Position numbers and translations under genes: made by a program. A model generated the notes under the pieces. That model did not search any database, was not told the DNA's origin, and saw only the letters and a list, made by a program, of their open reading frames with translations. From Apoderus coryli (lineage: Eukaryota > Arthropoda > Insecta > Coleoptera > Attelabidae): a stretch of 64,000 bases of DNA. Positions 19,604 through 30,816 of this stretch are shown in pieces; the stretch's first letter is position 1, and each line of letters begins with the position of its first letter. The DNA lies in contig OU452199.1 in assembly GCA_911728435.2 (NCBI GenBank), positions 4,970,860 through 5,034,859 of the forward strand. Direction: 5' to 3'.

Positions 19604-21143
19604 GTAATACCCCTAGGGTCTTGATAATACCGAGATAATTTTGTCGTAGAGAATGCCGAAAGCGTGTTGCTTGAGCAACTCGCTTGAAGGATTCTCTATG
19701 ACAAAATTTTGAGTATTTATCAAGGCCCGAGGAGTATTCGATAATATAATTTTTTACTAAATATAGTAACCAATCAAATTACTTAATTTTAAGTCATGTG
19801 TCAAATTTCATCCAATCACCTCTGGATTACAGCGATAGTACCCTACATGTGGTGTTTTCAGTTTGGTGTTTTTTTTATTAAACATTAACTAAACGTCAAA
19901 CTGACAACTGGTTTAAAAATGTCGCGAAGATTTGGTATTGCATCTAACGATGCTATTAATGATATTATATCTAATAATATGCCAAAAAATACAATCAAAT
20001 CAAAACAATATGTATGGAAAATATTTCTCGAGTTTTGTGCGACCAGAGAATACGAACTGAATGCTGAAACGAGTTTGCATAATTTGGCTAATATATTGAA
20101 AGATTAGGCGGTAAATATGAGAAAAGCTGACGGAACTGAATATAAAGAAGCAACTGTAAAAACAATTTGGAATACTACGAGTAGGCTACTCCAGGAAAAA
20201 TACTTCAATGACTTCAAAATTGTATTCGACCCGTTTACCAGTGTGATATTCAAAAATGCGCGAGATGCAAGAAATGCAAATCGTGAAAGATTACAGTAGG
20301 ATCCAAACAAACGAAAATGCAGTTCACCAAATTTGAGTCCAAGTGATTTGGCTAGAATCATTGGATTATGGGATGAATGTACACCAGAAGGTTTACAAAA
20401 AAAAAATTACCATATTGTAGCTGTTGAGTTAGCTTGGCGAGGTGGTGAACCAGCTGATTGCCTTATAGACTATATCACGATTGAGAAAAATAATGATGGA
20501 ACGCCAACCAACAGAATTGAATACAATCCAATATTCAGTAAAACATGCCAAGGAGGATCGAAAAGTTGTACAAATAGTAAGTGGCTTGTTCCAAATATTG
20601 CAAACGAAAGTGCATGCCCTGTTCGGTTATTGTATAAATTATTGTCCAAAAGGGGGAAAAATATTACTTCCAGTCCTATTCTTGAGACCAAATCGTTTCT
20701 GTTCTAATTCAATTAAACCGTACTTGAATATTAACCAAGAACGCCATGCGAGGAATTTCTTCAACAGTGGAAATTAACAATCCGTCAACTTCAGCAAACT
20801 CTTCTTCCAATTTAACATTTACCAATTGTACTTTTCACAACTGTAGTTTTAAATAAAAATGAATAATATTTGTTTGATTAAAACTAATACATTTTGTATT
20901 GAAAATTATTTAACGTCAGATTGACAATCAAATTTTTGATATATACAAAGTAAAAAATTATCTTATCGAATACTCCTCGGGCCCTGATAAATACTCAAAA
21001 TTTTGTCATAGAGAATCCTTCAAGCGAGTTGCTCAAGGATAATAGCACTCGGCCTGCGGCCTTGGCTATTATCAAGCAACACGCTTTCGGCATTCTCTAT
21101 GACAAAATTATCTCGGTATTATCAAGACCCTAGGGGTATTACT
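19604..21143 (+). mobile_element. Crypton-like tyrosine-recombinase element with hairpin ends, copy 2 (complete)
   Basis: Starts AGTAATACCCCTAGGGTCTT and ends with its reverse complement, AAGACCCTAGGGGTATTACT type, at 21,143; total about 1,540 bp. The left end (19,604-19,743) and right end (20,967-21,143) are inverted relative to each other over at least 130 bp, and each is itself a palindromic hairpin. Inside is one recombinase gene. Crypton elements are normally described without terminal inverted repeats, so this architecture is unusual. Confidence 0.75.
19919..20860 (+). pseudogene. Crypton-like tyrosine recombinase, copy 2
   Basis: Start at 19,919 (MSRRFGIASNDAINDIISNN), with four more N-terminal codons than copy 1. 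The frame is interrupted by TAG at 20,104 (TAT in copy 1) and TAG at 20,297 (CAG in copy 1) but is otherwise continuous to WRGGEPADC (box-I Arg) and IFSKTCQGGSKSC (Lys). Then a frameshift and a deletion replace the C-terminal catalytic region. The region NQERHARNFFNSG near 20,735 is followed, in another frame, by the LTFTNCTFHN tail. The H-x-x-R/Tyr part is therefore missing or scrambled in both copies. Confidence 0.68.
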
Positions 21144-21786
21144 AATAATAATACCTCCCTAGTTAAATGAGTTGCGAGACGCCACTGTTCAATTCTCTTT
21201 TAAAACATTGACAACATACAGGGTGATTTATTACACAAAATGTCATTAGCAAAGTGGCGATTTCACTATTTTGAAATCGATATAATAATTTTTGTTCCTA
21301 CAGACATTATTGCTGAATAATTCTTTACACTCGACGAGATTTCAAGTGTAAAGAATTATTCTAAAGCTGCTAAAGTATTAGATCCATACAATTTCACGAA
21401 ATATAGATACCTAAATGGTTCCAGAGAATACCATTACGAGACAATAATGTAATTGAATTTTTTTGTATTGCTCTTAGCAATTGCCCATTGAAAAGGTTTC
21501 AATGTATATGAAATTTAAAATGGTCGCTGTTGCCATCAGAACAGTTAAATTATGTAAACGGCCCCATACAGCGCAAAACAACTCTGATAGCATTTAAAGG
21601 CTAATAATATGTGCCCTCACTTTTTTGCGTGTAGTATCTCTATATACGGTCGAAGCGTTTTATTTTTATTTTGGCAATTGAATGTTTAATCGTTGTTTTA
21701 TTTATACAGTTTTCTATTTTATATTTATTTTAAAATGGATATTGCGGGCATTTAGAGTATTTCTTTAAAATAATTTGTGAACCTTA
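21144..21786. other. No recognisable gene
   Basis: Contains one ACAGGGTGA terminal-type motif at 21,221 and AT-rich sequence leading to the mariner copy. No coding frame is supported. Confidence 0.45.
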
Positions 21787-22513
21787 CGAGGGTTGACTTT
21801 TATATTTCGAAATTAGAGAACAAATCATCGAAAATCACTTTATTGTTTTTCAAAATATTCCCCATTAAGATTCATACACTTTTGCATGAGTTTGAACCAA
21901 TTGTCGAAGCACTTTCGCCACTCTGATTGAGGTATCTTTAAAACATGCATTCTGAATGCAGCCACCGCTTCTTCAGGTTTCGAAAAACGTTGACCTCTCT
22001 GTTTGTTTTTTACGTACGGGAATAAAAAGAAGTCATTCGGTGCCAAGTCAGGACTATACGGCGGATGACTCATCAAATCGATGTTTTGCATGGTCAAAAA
22101 TGCAGTTGTTTGAGCCGATGTGTGAGAGCTCGGCGCATTGTCGTGGTGAAGAGTGATCCGTCTTCGGCGGTTGGTTTTCCTGATTTCTTGGAAGACAACT
22201 GACAAACAAATGGTTGTGTACCACTCAGAAATGACTGTTCTGCGTTGTTCTTCTAGTGGTACGGTTGCGACATGTCCAGTTTTTCCGAAAAAAACAGGCG
22301 ACCATTTGCTTGGAAGTGCTTCGTGCGCGACCAACTTTTGTTGGATTTGGCTCATCTTGAAACACCCATACAGTCGACTGCTGTTTACTTTCGGGCTTAT
22401 ACGCGTTCTGAGTACGTATAACCTCAAAAATGTCCAACTTTCCGATAGAGCTGTCAGTTGCCAGATTGCAACACCAGGGTTGCCAAATCCCGAAATATAA
22501 AAGGCAACCCTCG
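21787..22513 (-). mobile_element. Mariner deletion derivative (copy 2) with both TIRs and TA duplication
   Basis: The ends CGAGGGTTGACTTTTATATT (21,787) and AATATAAAAGGCAACCCTCG (22,513) are inverted repeats flanked by TA. Inside, the minus strand encodes the C-terminal half of the transposase: WYTTICLSVVFQEIRKTN, LHHDNAPSSHTS (second catalytic Asp) and HPPYSPDLAPNDFF (third Asp, DD34D spacing). The 5' UTR and TIR join directly to the middle of the gene near 22,398, deleting the HTH and the first Asp region. The deletion point shares CGT between the two sides. The element is 727 bp and non-autonomous. Confidence 0.88.
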
Positions 22514-22717
22514 TATAAGTTCAAGAAATATCGTCTATAAATACGAGAAGGTGTCCTAAAATGCATGGGCAGGACCAGGATGCACCAATAGGCCTTAAAC
22601 GCCTAAAACAGACTATCTCAGAATGTAATCAAATTATTTTTAAATACTAATCAGTATTATAGTTAATGTTTATTAAATTTTTAAGATAATTTAACCGCCT
22701 GTCTAAACTAACTTGAG

Positions 22718-22815
22718 CCGTTTTCGAGAATTGTTGGAAAAACAATTTTTTGCAATTTTAGTTTTTTTTTTTATTTCTGACGTTATTTTTACGGATATAA
22801 AAAAAGCTCGTCACA
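22718..22815. repeat. Anonymous dispersed repeat (partner of 7,175-7,286)
   Basis: GCCGTTTTCGAGAATTGTTG onward matches the reverse complement of 7,175-7,286 with moderate divergence. No ORF. Confidence 0.6.
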
Positions 22816-23389
22816 AACTACAGTTTAATTGGATTTCATCTCGAATCTCGTATATAACACGCGTATAATACATACCGGATATCTTTAAATGAATTTTATA
22901 CCGCAAAGTGAATACAAATTAAGATATCCGCAGAGCCCATAAGTCAACCTGTTATTTTAATTCAATTGGTGTCGTTGCGAGGCGGTTCGACGTCCGTCGC
23001 GTCGCATCGCCAACATTATACATGTATAAAACCACGGAGAACGGAAAATAAGTTAAAAAAAAAAATACGCAGAAGAAAAATAAAATATTACTTAGTTGGA
23101 ATTAAGAGAGGACAAACGTGACATGACATGTTAAAAATTTTGCCCTAAACTTTTCTGAAGTTTGATGGCTGAAAAGTGGGTGAAATCATACAAATACATT
23201 GGCATATAGTTATATATTTCGAATCAGCGCATCAAACTCTATAAATATACCAAATTTCATTCACATATCACGTGATCAATTTTGGAAAATTTTGTAGGAT
23301 CTTAAAATTTTCGTGAAAATTGGTAAAAAATAATTTTTGCTGAAAATTGGTACACTTGTAGTATTCAATGCGCTGATTCGAAATACATA
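22816..23389. other. No recognisable gene
   Basis: A GC-richer patch near 22,975-23,010 (GGCGGTTCGACGTCCGTCGC) stands out locally but I can attach no function to it. Confidence 0.4.
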
Positions 23390-23620
23390 TACAGGGTGAA
23401 CTATCACTCAGTACAAAAATTTTAACCACATGCTCAGGAAAGCATGAAAAACCATAAAAAATTTGTTTCGGAATTTTTATTCGATGTTTACAAAATGGGG
23501 CAAATCCACGTTTTTCCCTGGTAAATCGGCGCCTATGACAATTATTTTTCACGATGGCTTCCAACCTACAAACCGCAGTACGCGGCGTTGCCAATTGTAG
23601 AGAGGTGAAAATGAACATTT
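23390..23620. repeat. Copy of ACAGGGTG-ended repeat family (inverted partner at 26,520-26,708)
   Basis: TACAGGGTGAACTATCACTC continues AGTACAAAAATTTTAACC. The reverse complement of the same 38 bases lies at 26,672-26,708. The sequences inside are more loosely similar, sharing GCGCCTATGA/ACGCCTATGA blocks. This is either a 3.3-kb inverted-ended element or two opposed copies. Confidence 0.55.
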
Positions 23621-24181
23621 TTGAAATAATTATTATAATACCTGATAAATAAATCCATAATTACTACTGCAGATGTACACTACTTCTTCGTTTTTGCAAA
23701 CAACAAACTCCTAAAACGATATTTTTGCATACTTATTGAATACACTAAAAACACAACAAATTTCCGAGAAGTAGATACACTAAATGCACACTTTTTTAAT
23801 ATTCGCATGCCGATTTATTTTAAATTTAACGAAATATTAAACTATGATAGCCAGTTGTAGCGGCGCTGTCTTATAATATTTGATCAATAACAATCAATCT
23901 GGAATACTCCAAATTGTAGATAATTTCTTCGTTTTTGCAAACTTCTAAACGATATTTTTGCATTTTGAACACACAAACACTAACTAAACATTGCCACTAA
24001 ACCCCAGATAAGTAAAACTAGTACTTGCTTATCTGGGACTAAAATGTATAATGCCTGTTTAATTTTAATTTATTTAAATCCTTATTTCCAAACGGGACGA
24101 AAATGTAAACACAAAAATAATAAAATATCGGTTAATAGGTTAGTAACTGCCCGGGACACCTGATCTATTGTGCAGACAACT

Positions 24182-24775
24182 TAGTGCTGGGCGATGTTCA
24201 TCGATGTTTTTGAAACATCGATATTCTGTTACCGATGTTCGATGTTTTCGACATCGATGTCAGAGGTAGATGTTGACATCGATGTTTCCTTTCGATGTTC
24301 AATGATATGACAAAACAAGAAAACTAGGTTCTTATCTTAAAATCAATTTTCCCAGCACAAGAAAATAAGAACGAAAGCTTTTGATTTCATTTGTTAAAGG
24401 TGGTTGAAATTTTTCTGTACTTCCAGTCGGCATTCGGCAACGTCGCAACTTGTTTTCCATACGTATTGTAAACTGCAACCCTGCAAACTGGCTCGACGCC
24501 GGCGTTATAAAATATTATGTTTTAAAATTTGTTTTATTTTTGGAGTTATTTATATGTTTTTTTGTTATTGACTATTTTAATGTTTGATAATTTCTTAATT
24601 ATTTCTAATAAAAAGTTTATTTTTATTTTTTATATCTAATTTATTCCTAATCGCAAATGTACTGTTTTAAATATCGATGTTTCGAAAACATCGATGTTTT
24701 ACAACCGATGTTTTTAAGCCATCGATGTTAACATCGATGGTCAACATCGATTTTTCGTTTCGATGTCCAGCACTA
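24182..24775. mobile_element. hAT-type MITE, 594 bp, 8-bp target duplication
   Basis: Flanked on both sides by AGACAACT (24,174-24,181 and 24,776-24,783), an 8-bp duplication as made by hAT transposases. The ends are TAGTGCTGGGCGATG and its inverted counterpart CATCGAT...CCAGCACTA. Both ends are crowded with ACATCGATGT-type motifs, likely subterminal transposase-binding sites. No ORF is present. Confidence 0.88.
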
Positions 24776-25103
24776 AGACAACTTCGACGTCATCTGTCAA
24801 CCAACAGCCTAACGTGTTGTCAAGTTTATAACACACATATTTCTCAGATCAGATTGGCTGATGTGGCATAATCACCTACCACTCGCCCTCACTTGAAATT
24901 TTTTATAAAAGGAACGTAAAACTCAAAATCATCATTAGCTACGAAATAATTTGAGGTTAATTTCTCACGGAACTATGGTTGTTTTTACATTACATTAGAC
25001 GTTAGAAATTGCACATTGCATACTTTACACATTACGCAGAATAAAATACACATCTGATAAAACGGGTTACCTACGTACACTACACAAAAATTTTGTCGGA
25101 AAT

Positions 25104-25216
25104 ATTATTATTATTATTATTATTATGAAATAACATTATTATGAAATAACATTATTATGAAATAACATTATTATGAAATAACATTATTATGAAATAACAT
25201 TATTATGAAATAACAT
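25104..25216. repeat. ATT microsatellite running into a 16-bp minisatellite (6 units)
   Basis: After an (ATT)n run at 25,104-25,125, the unit ATTATTATGAAATAAC repeats with a strict 16-base period (GAAATAAC at 25,127, 25,143, 25,159, 25,175, 25,191 and 25,207). It has no unique spacers, so it is not a CRISPR-like array. Confidence 0.9.
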
Positions 25217-25910
25217 AAATATTAATGATGTGCCAAGAGCTAACTAAGAATATTTAGCGCCTATTGACCATCGCTTTTTTGGCCAAATCTGGCAAGCCTG
25301 CATTCACGAATAATTATTATGCAGATTTTGTTACTATCGATCGAGTTTGTTATGAAATTTGAACAATCGATATCGTACATTTTTAACCGATAAAATGGTA
25401 ATATTTTTAGTATAAATACAACAATAACTAGAAACTACACTAATGTTAATAAATACCGATGTTTGATCCGATACATCGGCACTATCGTTGGCAAAGCCCA
25501 GCGGTATATCCAATAAAATGTATTGATATATCTGCTAAATTTTATATCGTTATAATGAAGCGTAAATTGTCGATGTGACTATGGATATTTTTTATTCCGA
25601 TATATCGATATTTTGATAATATCGATATGGCGATGTTTTCCTTTGTCATTTGTCATCGCGTTTCTGACGTCGAATTATTATATTAGTTTATTGATTTGTG
25701 AATGTTTGAAAATTGAATTGAATTATTGAAAAACGCGGAATTAACAGACATGGTAATAATATTATACCTACCTATGGGAAATGCAAAGAAAGAGCAAATC
25801 GGGCGGCAGTGTAATACCGGAGACGTTTTCCAAATAGGAAAGACATGCCTAATCTAGTCCTCGCACATTTGTAAATGTTGTAAGTACAACGTTTGTGAGA
25901 TACTGGTACA
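25217..25910. other. No gene; scattered ATCGAT-type motifs
   Basis: Several ATCGATAT/CCGATA motifs (25,320-25,400, 25,450-25,490 and 25,580-25,640) hint at another decayed hAT-type MITE, but no matching ends or target duplication could be found. Confidence 0.3.
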
Positions 25911-26180
25911 TTGCAAGCTCAAACGGTTGGACAAGGAGGACAGAATAATTTAGAACATGTAGTGGCTGTACTAAATTTAATAGAGGAGGAACCGTCCATA
26001 AGTACTACGGAGATTACAAAAAGATTGGGAATATCTCAGAACAAGGAGGATTCTGAAGGAGAACTGGTTTCAACCGTATCACATACAAAAGGTACAGGCA
26101 CTAGAAGTAGTTCAGTGGTTAAGCGCATCAACAAGTGTGGTGAAGTTAACGATGGTCTCTTTGAACATTTGCTGTTGTAG
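25911..26180 (+). pseudogene. DDE transposase helix-turn-helix relic
   Basis: The frame NLEHVVAVLNLIEEEPSIST continues TEITKRLGISQNK, a homeodomain-like HTH. A shift of one base then gives RILKENWFQPYHIQKVQALE. The pattern S-x-x-x-I-x-x-x-x-G-I-S followed by RIL-K-E-NWFxPYHxQxVQ is that of insect DUF4817/DDE_3 transposases. The catalytic domain is missing. Confidence 0.6.
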
Positions 26181-26519
26181 TGCTTTGAAGTGCTAGTGTT
26201 ATTTGCATTTGAGTGTTTTTTGTTGCCCTTTGGGGTTTTCCTAACGGATGCGATCCACCTTGTGATCGTCGGGCTGAGTACCTGACATTAAACAAGAAGA
26301 GTGGACGAGGTAAATCAAGCGGTCCCCAGGAAGTTCAAAAATCATGGCGGCATGGCATGTTAGACCTATCCGAAAGGTAGGAGCTTACGTAATATTTAAT
26401 ATTTCGCATGATTGAAGTCACATAATCATCTACATTTTATAAATAAATGTTTTACATTAAATGCTCGGTAAATCGATACACTTGGCAACATGGCGCTGTA
26501 TCATAACCTTTAAGCTAAT

Positions 26520-26708
26520 GTCTAATTTAAACTTCAGTTGGGCAGGCGTTCATAGGCGTCGTAAAAAGGGAGTTTAACATGATTTACAAAAAAATTATTT
26601 TCAGCCTTAATAAAAATGTTGGAAATTTTTTGAAAGGCGATTCTGTTAAATCTTATTTTTCTCTACCTCTAGTTAAAATTTTTGTACTGAGTGATAGTTC
26701 ACCCTGTA
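26520..26708. repeat. Inverted copy of the ACAGGGTGAACTATCACTC repeat
   Basis: Ends with TTTTTGTACTGAGTGATAG TTCACCCTGTA, the mirror of 23,390-23,427. The interior is a diverged match. Confidence 0.55.
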
Positions 26709-29514
26709 TAACTATGGGTCTAAGATGTACCGTTTTCTTGTAATAATACAGCCGCAAAGTGTGTGAAATATGGATATTTAGACCAAATCTGCAGTCCTCC
26801 ACCAAAAATTCTCTAGTAAGAAATTCCGTACCGACCCAGCCATGGGGGAAGTCACTATAGACAGGTAATATATGCAGCAACAACATACTAAATGCCCATA
26901 CGACCCATGTGTGGCCCCAAAACTTCCATTGCAGCCTCCCATAAAAAAACATTTTTAACTGTGTTATCCTTTTTTGGGGCCGTGTGTTAGCACAGCGTAC
27001 AAATAGCACTCTGCTCGGGCTCATGGCTGAGGAGTGTTAAGTTTTCAGAGATGTAATGCGTTTAATGTGTTCTTTGTGGAATTGTAACTTTCCTCTATAC
27101 ATAAATATTATAATTATATAATTTTTATTTCGCTCAAATAAAATTTGGTCAAGTTTTTATTATTTCTACAATACCTGCCTGCACGCCTTTGTCGCAACAT
27201 TTTCAGTGTAAATAAATAGATAACACTGGGGATAACAATAGGCAATTGACCCTAAACCGCGTGGCACTAGTTTGCATTGAGACCAATGTCAAACTATGGA
27301 AGTGGTTCAAATTATTGGTGGGTCACCCTGTAGGCTTTTTACATACCTCAATGAATGAACTTTTATTACTCTACGCTCACTGCCGAAATAGACTACATAT
27401 AATTTAGTTTATAGAAATTACGGAAGTGGGTTATGAATGCTTAAAATTGAAAACGATCCTTTATCTTGTCAATAGTTCAATAGATATCGATGCGTGCAGT
27501 TTTCGGAAGTCAGTATTCCACAAAATTCGAGTATTGCATAGGTTACTTTAGTTCCTCTAGAAGTGACCACCCTGTACATGACTTATTTTCCCAACAATTT
27601 CTACTTGGCTGGGCTTCTTCTTTTGTAGGGTTTTAGTAAAAAAGGTGTGGAGGTGAAGAACTTTTGAAATGGCAACATTGTTTCCTGTGACATTTGGTTG
27701 TTTTGCACAGGGGCATAACCAACAATATTTTCCCTGTTGGATACACATACAGTGTGTCCTAGATTTAGATTTACCTTGGAAACCGCTACAGTTAGATAGA
27801 GAGTTTTAGAGAATTTATTTCTAAATTTCAACAAGAACGATAGTAACTCGATTGTTCTATGTAAAGGCTTCGCTCTTTAGGGTTGGGTTGGATTTACGAC
27901 ACCCTTTTCTTCACTGTTAAAAGATATAAATATTTGCATACGAAAATCAATGCGGGAGGTGTATTTGTGTATTTTTTTTTTCATTTCAAAAAAAATCCAA
28001 GAATCTGCATTGATTTAATGCAGTTGTACCTATTACACCACGTTCTAATAAATACTATATCCAGTTTCCTCCCTCAATTCTTTTGATCTTTTGCAAAATA
28101 CATCAACCCCCCTTCCATTTATATACGTATGGCTGGTTTGGCTCAGTTAAACGTCTAACATCGTCGTGCATCAGTGCTGTTTCAACGTAGTTCTTTTTTA
28201 ATATTTTTTCCCCAACCACATCCAAACCACTTTTGATTTTTTAAAGGGTTATATACCTGTATCATATGTACGCCGTATTGCCTTTCATCTTGTTAATACA
28301 TTTTTACCTGGCACTCATACAAAAAAAGATATCCCATCATCGTCATGAGGCTGTTTATGCTGGTGTTTTTAACGTGAAGTGAAATTGTTTTTAATGTCTA
28401 CATGGCGGATAAGTATTTGTTTGAGTGACATTTTTGCAACTTCCCACATGGATTTACACACTGAGATTTATTGCCAAATGTACGAGTCAATTGGTCAACA
28501 ATTCCTTTAGAAGATCATAGAACAGTTAACGTTCCTGCTCAGATTTGATTTCAGGGACATTTTTATAATAGTACTATTATTTTTTTTAATGTGAAAACTG
28601 CTCTAATTCTAGTTATTTGTTATATTAATCTTACATCTCACTACTCTACTACTACCGCACCGTCACCCTGTGATTAAAGAGTTTGAGTTCCTATTAGGTG
28701 CATCAATGAGACGCCACTGCTCACAACAGCAATATAGCAGTGATAATGTCATACCCATCCCGCATATAGTTTAGAATGAACTGTATACATCGAGAGTTAA
28801 CCTTCAACCGCTCAGTCTAAACTAAACGCAGGCACCTAGTCACATGCCTGCTTCCTAGTAATATACACGCATATTATTGCATATAAGATTGTATTGAAGA
28901 ATTTACAAAAATTCCCTAACAGCAGGAAATAAAATGTAGGGTTTATAAGTTTTCATACTGTCAGATTTATCAAAAAAGTATAAATTTTAGAGATGTCATG
29001 GGTTTTTGTAAAATAATAGACAATAGACATGTATTTTTATTGTGGCTATATAGGATAGGTACCTAGTTATTTTATTTGTTTACTGTTATAAATATATCTC
29101 ATTGATTTCTATAAAAGTATACCAGTGTAAGAAAATCTCAAAAACAACCAAATCAAACTGAAATATATTATGATTTGAATAAAACGACGTCTACTCCACA
29201 AAATGATCTATATATATATATATACGTTAAAACCCTGTTTTAAATGTCAGACATGTTTAGGACTACACGTCCATCATCAGTGACTTAAGGAACATTATAC
29301 AGTATTGTCAGATGTGAGGGTCGTACTTCATACAAATGTTAATAGAGAGTTTTACATTGATTTAAACGTTTATACATACCACCTTGTTGGAAATAAATTG
29401 AGTTGTTAAATTAATAAAAAATATAGTTAAATTGTTGGAAATTTGTCAATTATTTTTGTTTTGTGTTTTCTTCTTTTTCTCATTTTTAAAAGTAATTAAA
29501 TTAAAGTTTTACAA
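26709..29514. other. No recognisable gene; several isolated ACAGGGTG-type ends
   Basis: CACCCTGTAG (27,325), CACCCTGTAC (27,568) and ACAGTGTGTCC (27,749) are repeat-end motifs. A (TA)n run lies at 29,210-29,223. A Penelope-type end module in reverse orientation occupies 29,186-29,290, with CTCCAC and GACGT boxes mirrored at 33,182. No host exon was recognised. Confidence 0.45.
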
Positions 29515-29559
29515 TCTGGTAAGAGGCCACAACAACAGTTGTTGTGGGCTCTTACCAGA
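29515..29559. repeat. 45-bp near-perfect palindrome
   Basis: TCTGGTAAGAGGCCACAACAAC, one base, then its reverse complement with a single mismatch. The 22-bp arms and 1-base loop can form a cruciform or a transcript hairpin. It lies at the upstream edge of the hAT C-terminal frame. Confidence 0.9.
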
Positions 29560-29877
29560 ATGTTTAAAAATTGCTACAAATTACCTGATGTTTTGCAGTT
29601 TTTTGTTAATAACAATTTAGTTATTGCTGCTAATTTAATACTTTGTATTCCAGTTGCCCCTGCGTCCGTGGAAAGAAGCTTTTCATGTTTAAAACGAATA
29701 AAAACCTTTTTTCGCAATAAAATTGAAGAATCTCGTTTAAGCAACTTGAGTTTAATACAAATCGAAAGCGGCCTTTTGAAAGATTTACAGTTAGGTTCAG
29801 AATTTCATGATCAAGTAATAAATCATTTTGCGGGTAGTAAAAATCGACGAATTGAATTGATTTATAAAAACCTTTAA
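29539..29877 (+). pseudogene. hAT transposase C-terminal dimerisation domain
   Basis: The frame LCIPVAPASVERSFSCLKRIKT continues FFRNKIEESRLSNLSLIQIE. P-x-x-S/A-x-x-x-ER-x-FS-x-L-x-x-IK-x-x-x-RN and RL-x-x-L-x-x-I-x-IE are the diagnostic hAT C-terminal (Dimer_Tnp_hAT) pattern, as in ZMYM1-like proteins. The catalytic part is not present upstream. The frame ends cleanly at TAA 29,875, so this is the natural C-terminus of a 5'-lost copy. Confidence 0.85.
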
Positions 29878-29879
29878 TT

Positions 29880-30555
29880 TTTCTATTCTAGTTAATATAT
29901 AAGTTTAAGAAAACGTAAATCGCATAGCAGGCGATACATTTTTGAACAAAAAAAAATATATACAAATAAAAAAAAATAAATATTTACCTTACGAAACCCG
30001 TATTTTAACGTGTTCTTTTTTACCTTGATAGTTTTCTACTTTTCATCTAAGGCGCCTTGACAATCTAAAAATTTTCGCATACGGCGCAATTTTCTTCATA
30101 TACATGTTAGCAATCATCCCCTGTAACGTACATTCCGACGTGGTTCGCCTACATCACACCAAACAAACAGGTTTTGGTTTTCGATACAACAAGGACGGCC
30201 GAACGAGTAATGAGAGTATCAGAATATAACAAGATATAATAGAAGAAAGATGTTAATAAGAGCTGTTAGAAATACGTTGTTTTATGTGATAATAAATAAA
30301 TAATAAATGATTTTGGGTGTGGTTTTTAGACTTTTATTAAATAATTTAAAAATAATTGAAAATACTTTTTACATACATTTTTATATTGCCCACGAGCAGC
30401 CATTGTATACAGTAGTTAGTTTGCCATAAGCCATCATAGACTTATTATGACAATGACAGCTCGCACAGCGCACGTCAATCAGTTGACTACTTGAAGGAAA
30501 AAAATGATGAAATCATGTAGGAAATATTCTGCATTAAGGTGAAAAAATGTCGAAA
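29880..30555. other. No recognisable gene
   Basis: AT-rich, with an A-rich stretch at 29,948-29,985. Nothing further is supported. Confidence 0.45.
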
Positions 30556-30805
30556 ATTATCGTTTTTTCTTTAAATACCAAAACGGAAAAGTCTGGAAAC
30601 AAGTAGTAGGAATTCATCAGTTTGGTAAAATGCTTGAAATTATTGCTAAATATTTAAATTAACCAAATCCTGGAGAATGTACAGGGCATTATTTTCACCG
30701 ATCTTCTGCGACAATTTTGGTTGACTCTGGCGTAGATTTGACTAGATAAAGCGGCATGGGGGATGGAAGTCGGCAACTATTGCTGAAGGTTTGTTTGGCG
30801 TCAAA
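30556..30805 (+). pseudogene. Tyrosine recombinase C-terminal fragment (H-x-x-R box)
   Basis: Reads FFKYQNGKVWKQVVGIHQFG, then (one stop) PNPGECTGHYFHRSSATILV and DSGVDLTR. After a one-base deletion at about 30,747 it continues KRHGGWKSATIAEG. GHxFHRSSATxLxDSG with a downstream KRHGGWKSxxxAEGY is the H-x-x-R plus final segment of insect phage-integrase-like proteins related to Crypton/DUF3504 recombinases. The N-terminal half is absent. Interestingly this is the part missing from the two Crypton-like genes at 17-21 kb, but sequence identity to them cannot be tested. Confidence 0.65.
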
Positions 30806-30816
30806 ATGCTCCTATA

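Noticed and set aside
25104..25216. Regular short repeats resembling a CRISPR array
   Set aside because: The 16-bp units are contiguous with no unique spacers, and the window is eukaryotic; it is a minisatellite.
25260..25660. Second hAT-type MITE suggested by ATCGAT/CCGATA motifs
   Set aside because: No matching terminal repeats or 8-bp duplication could be located.
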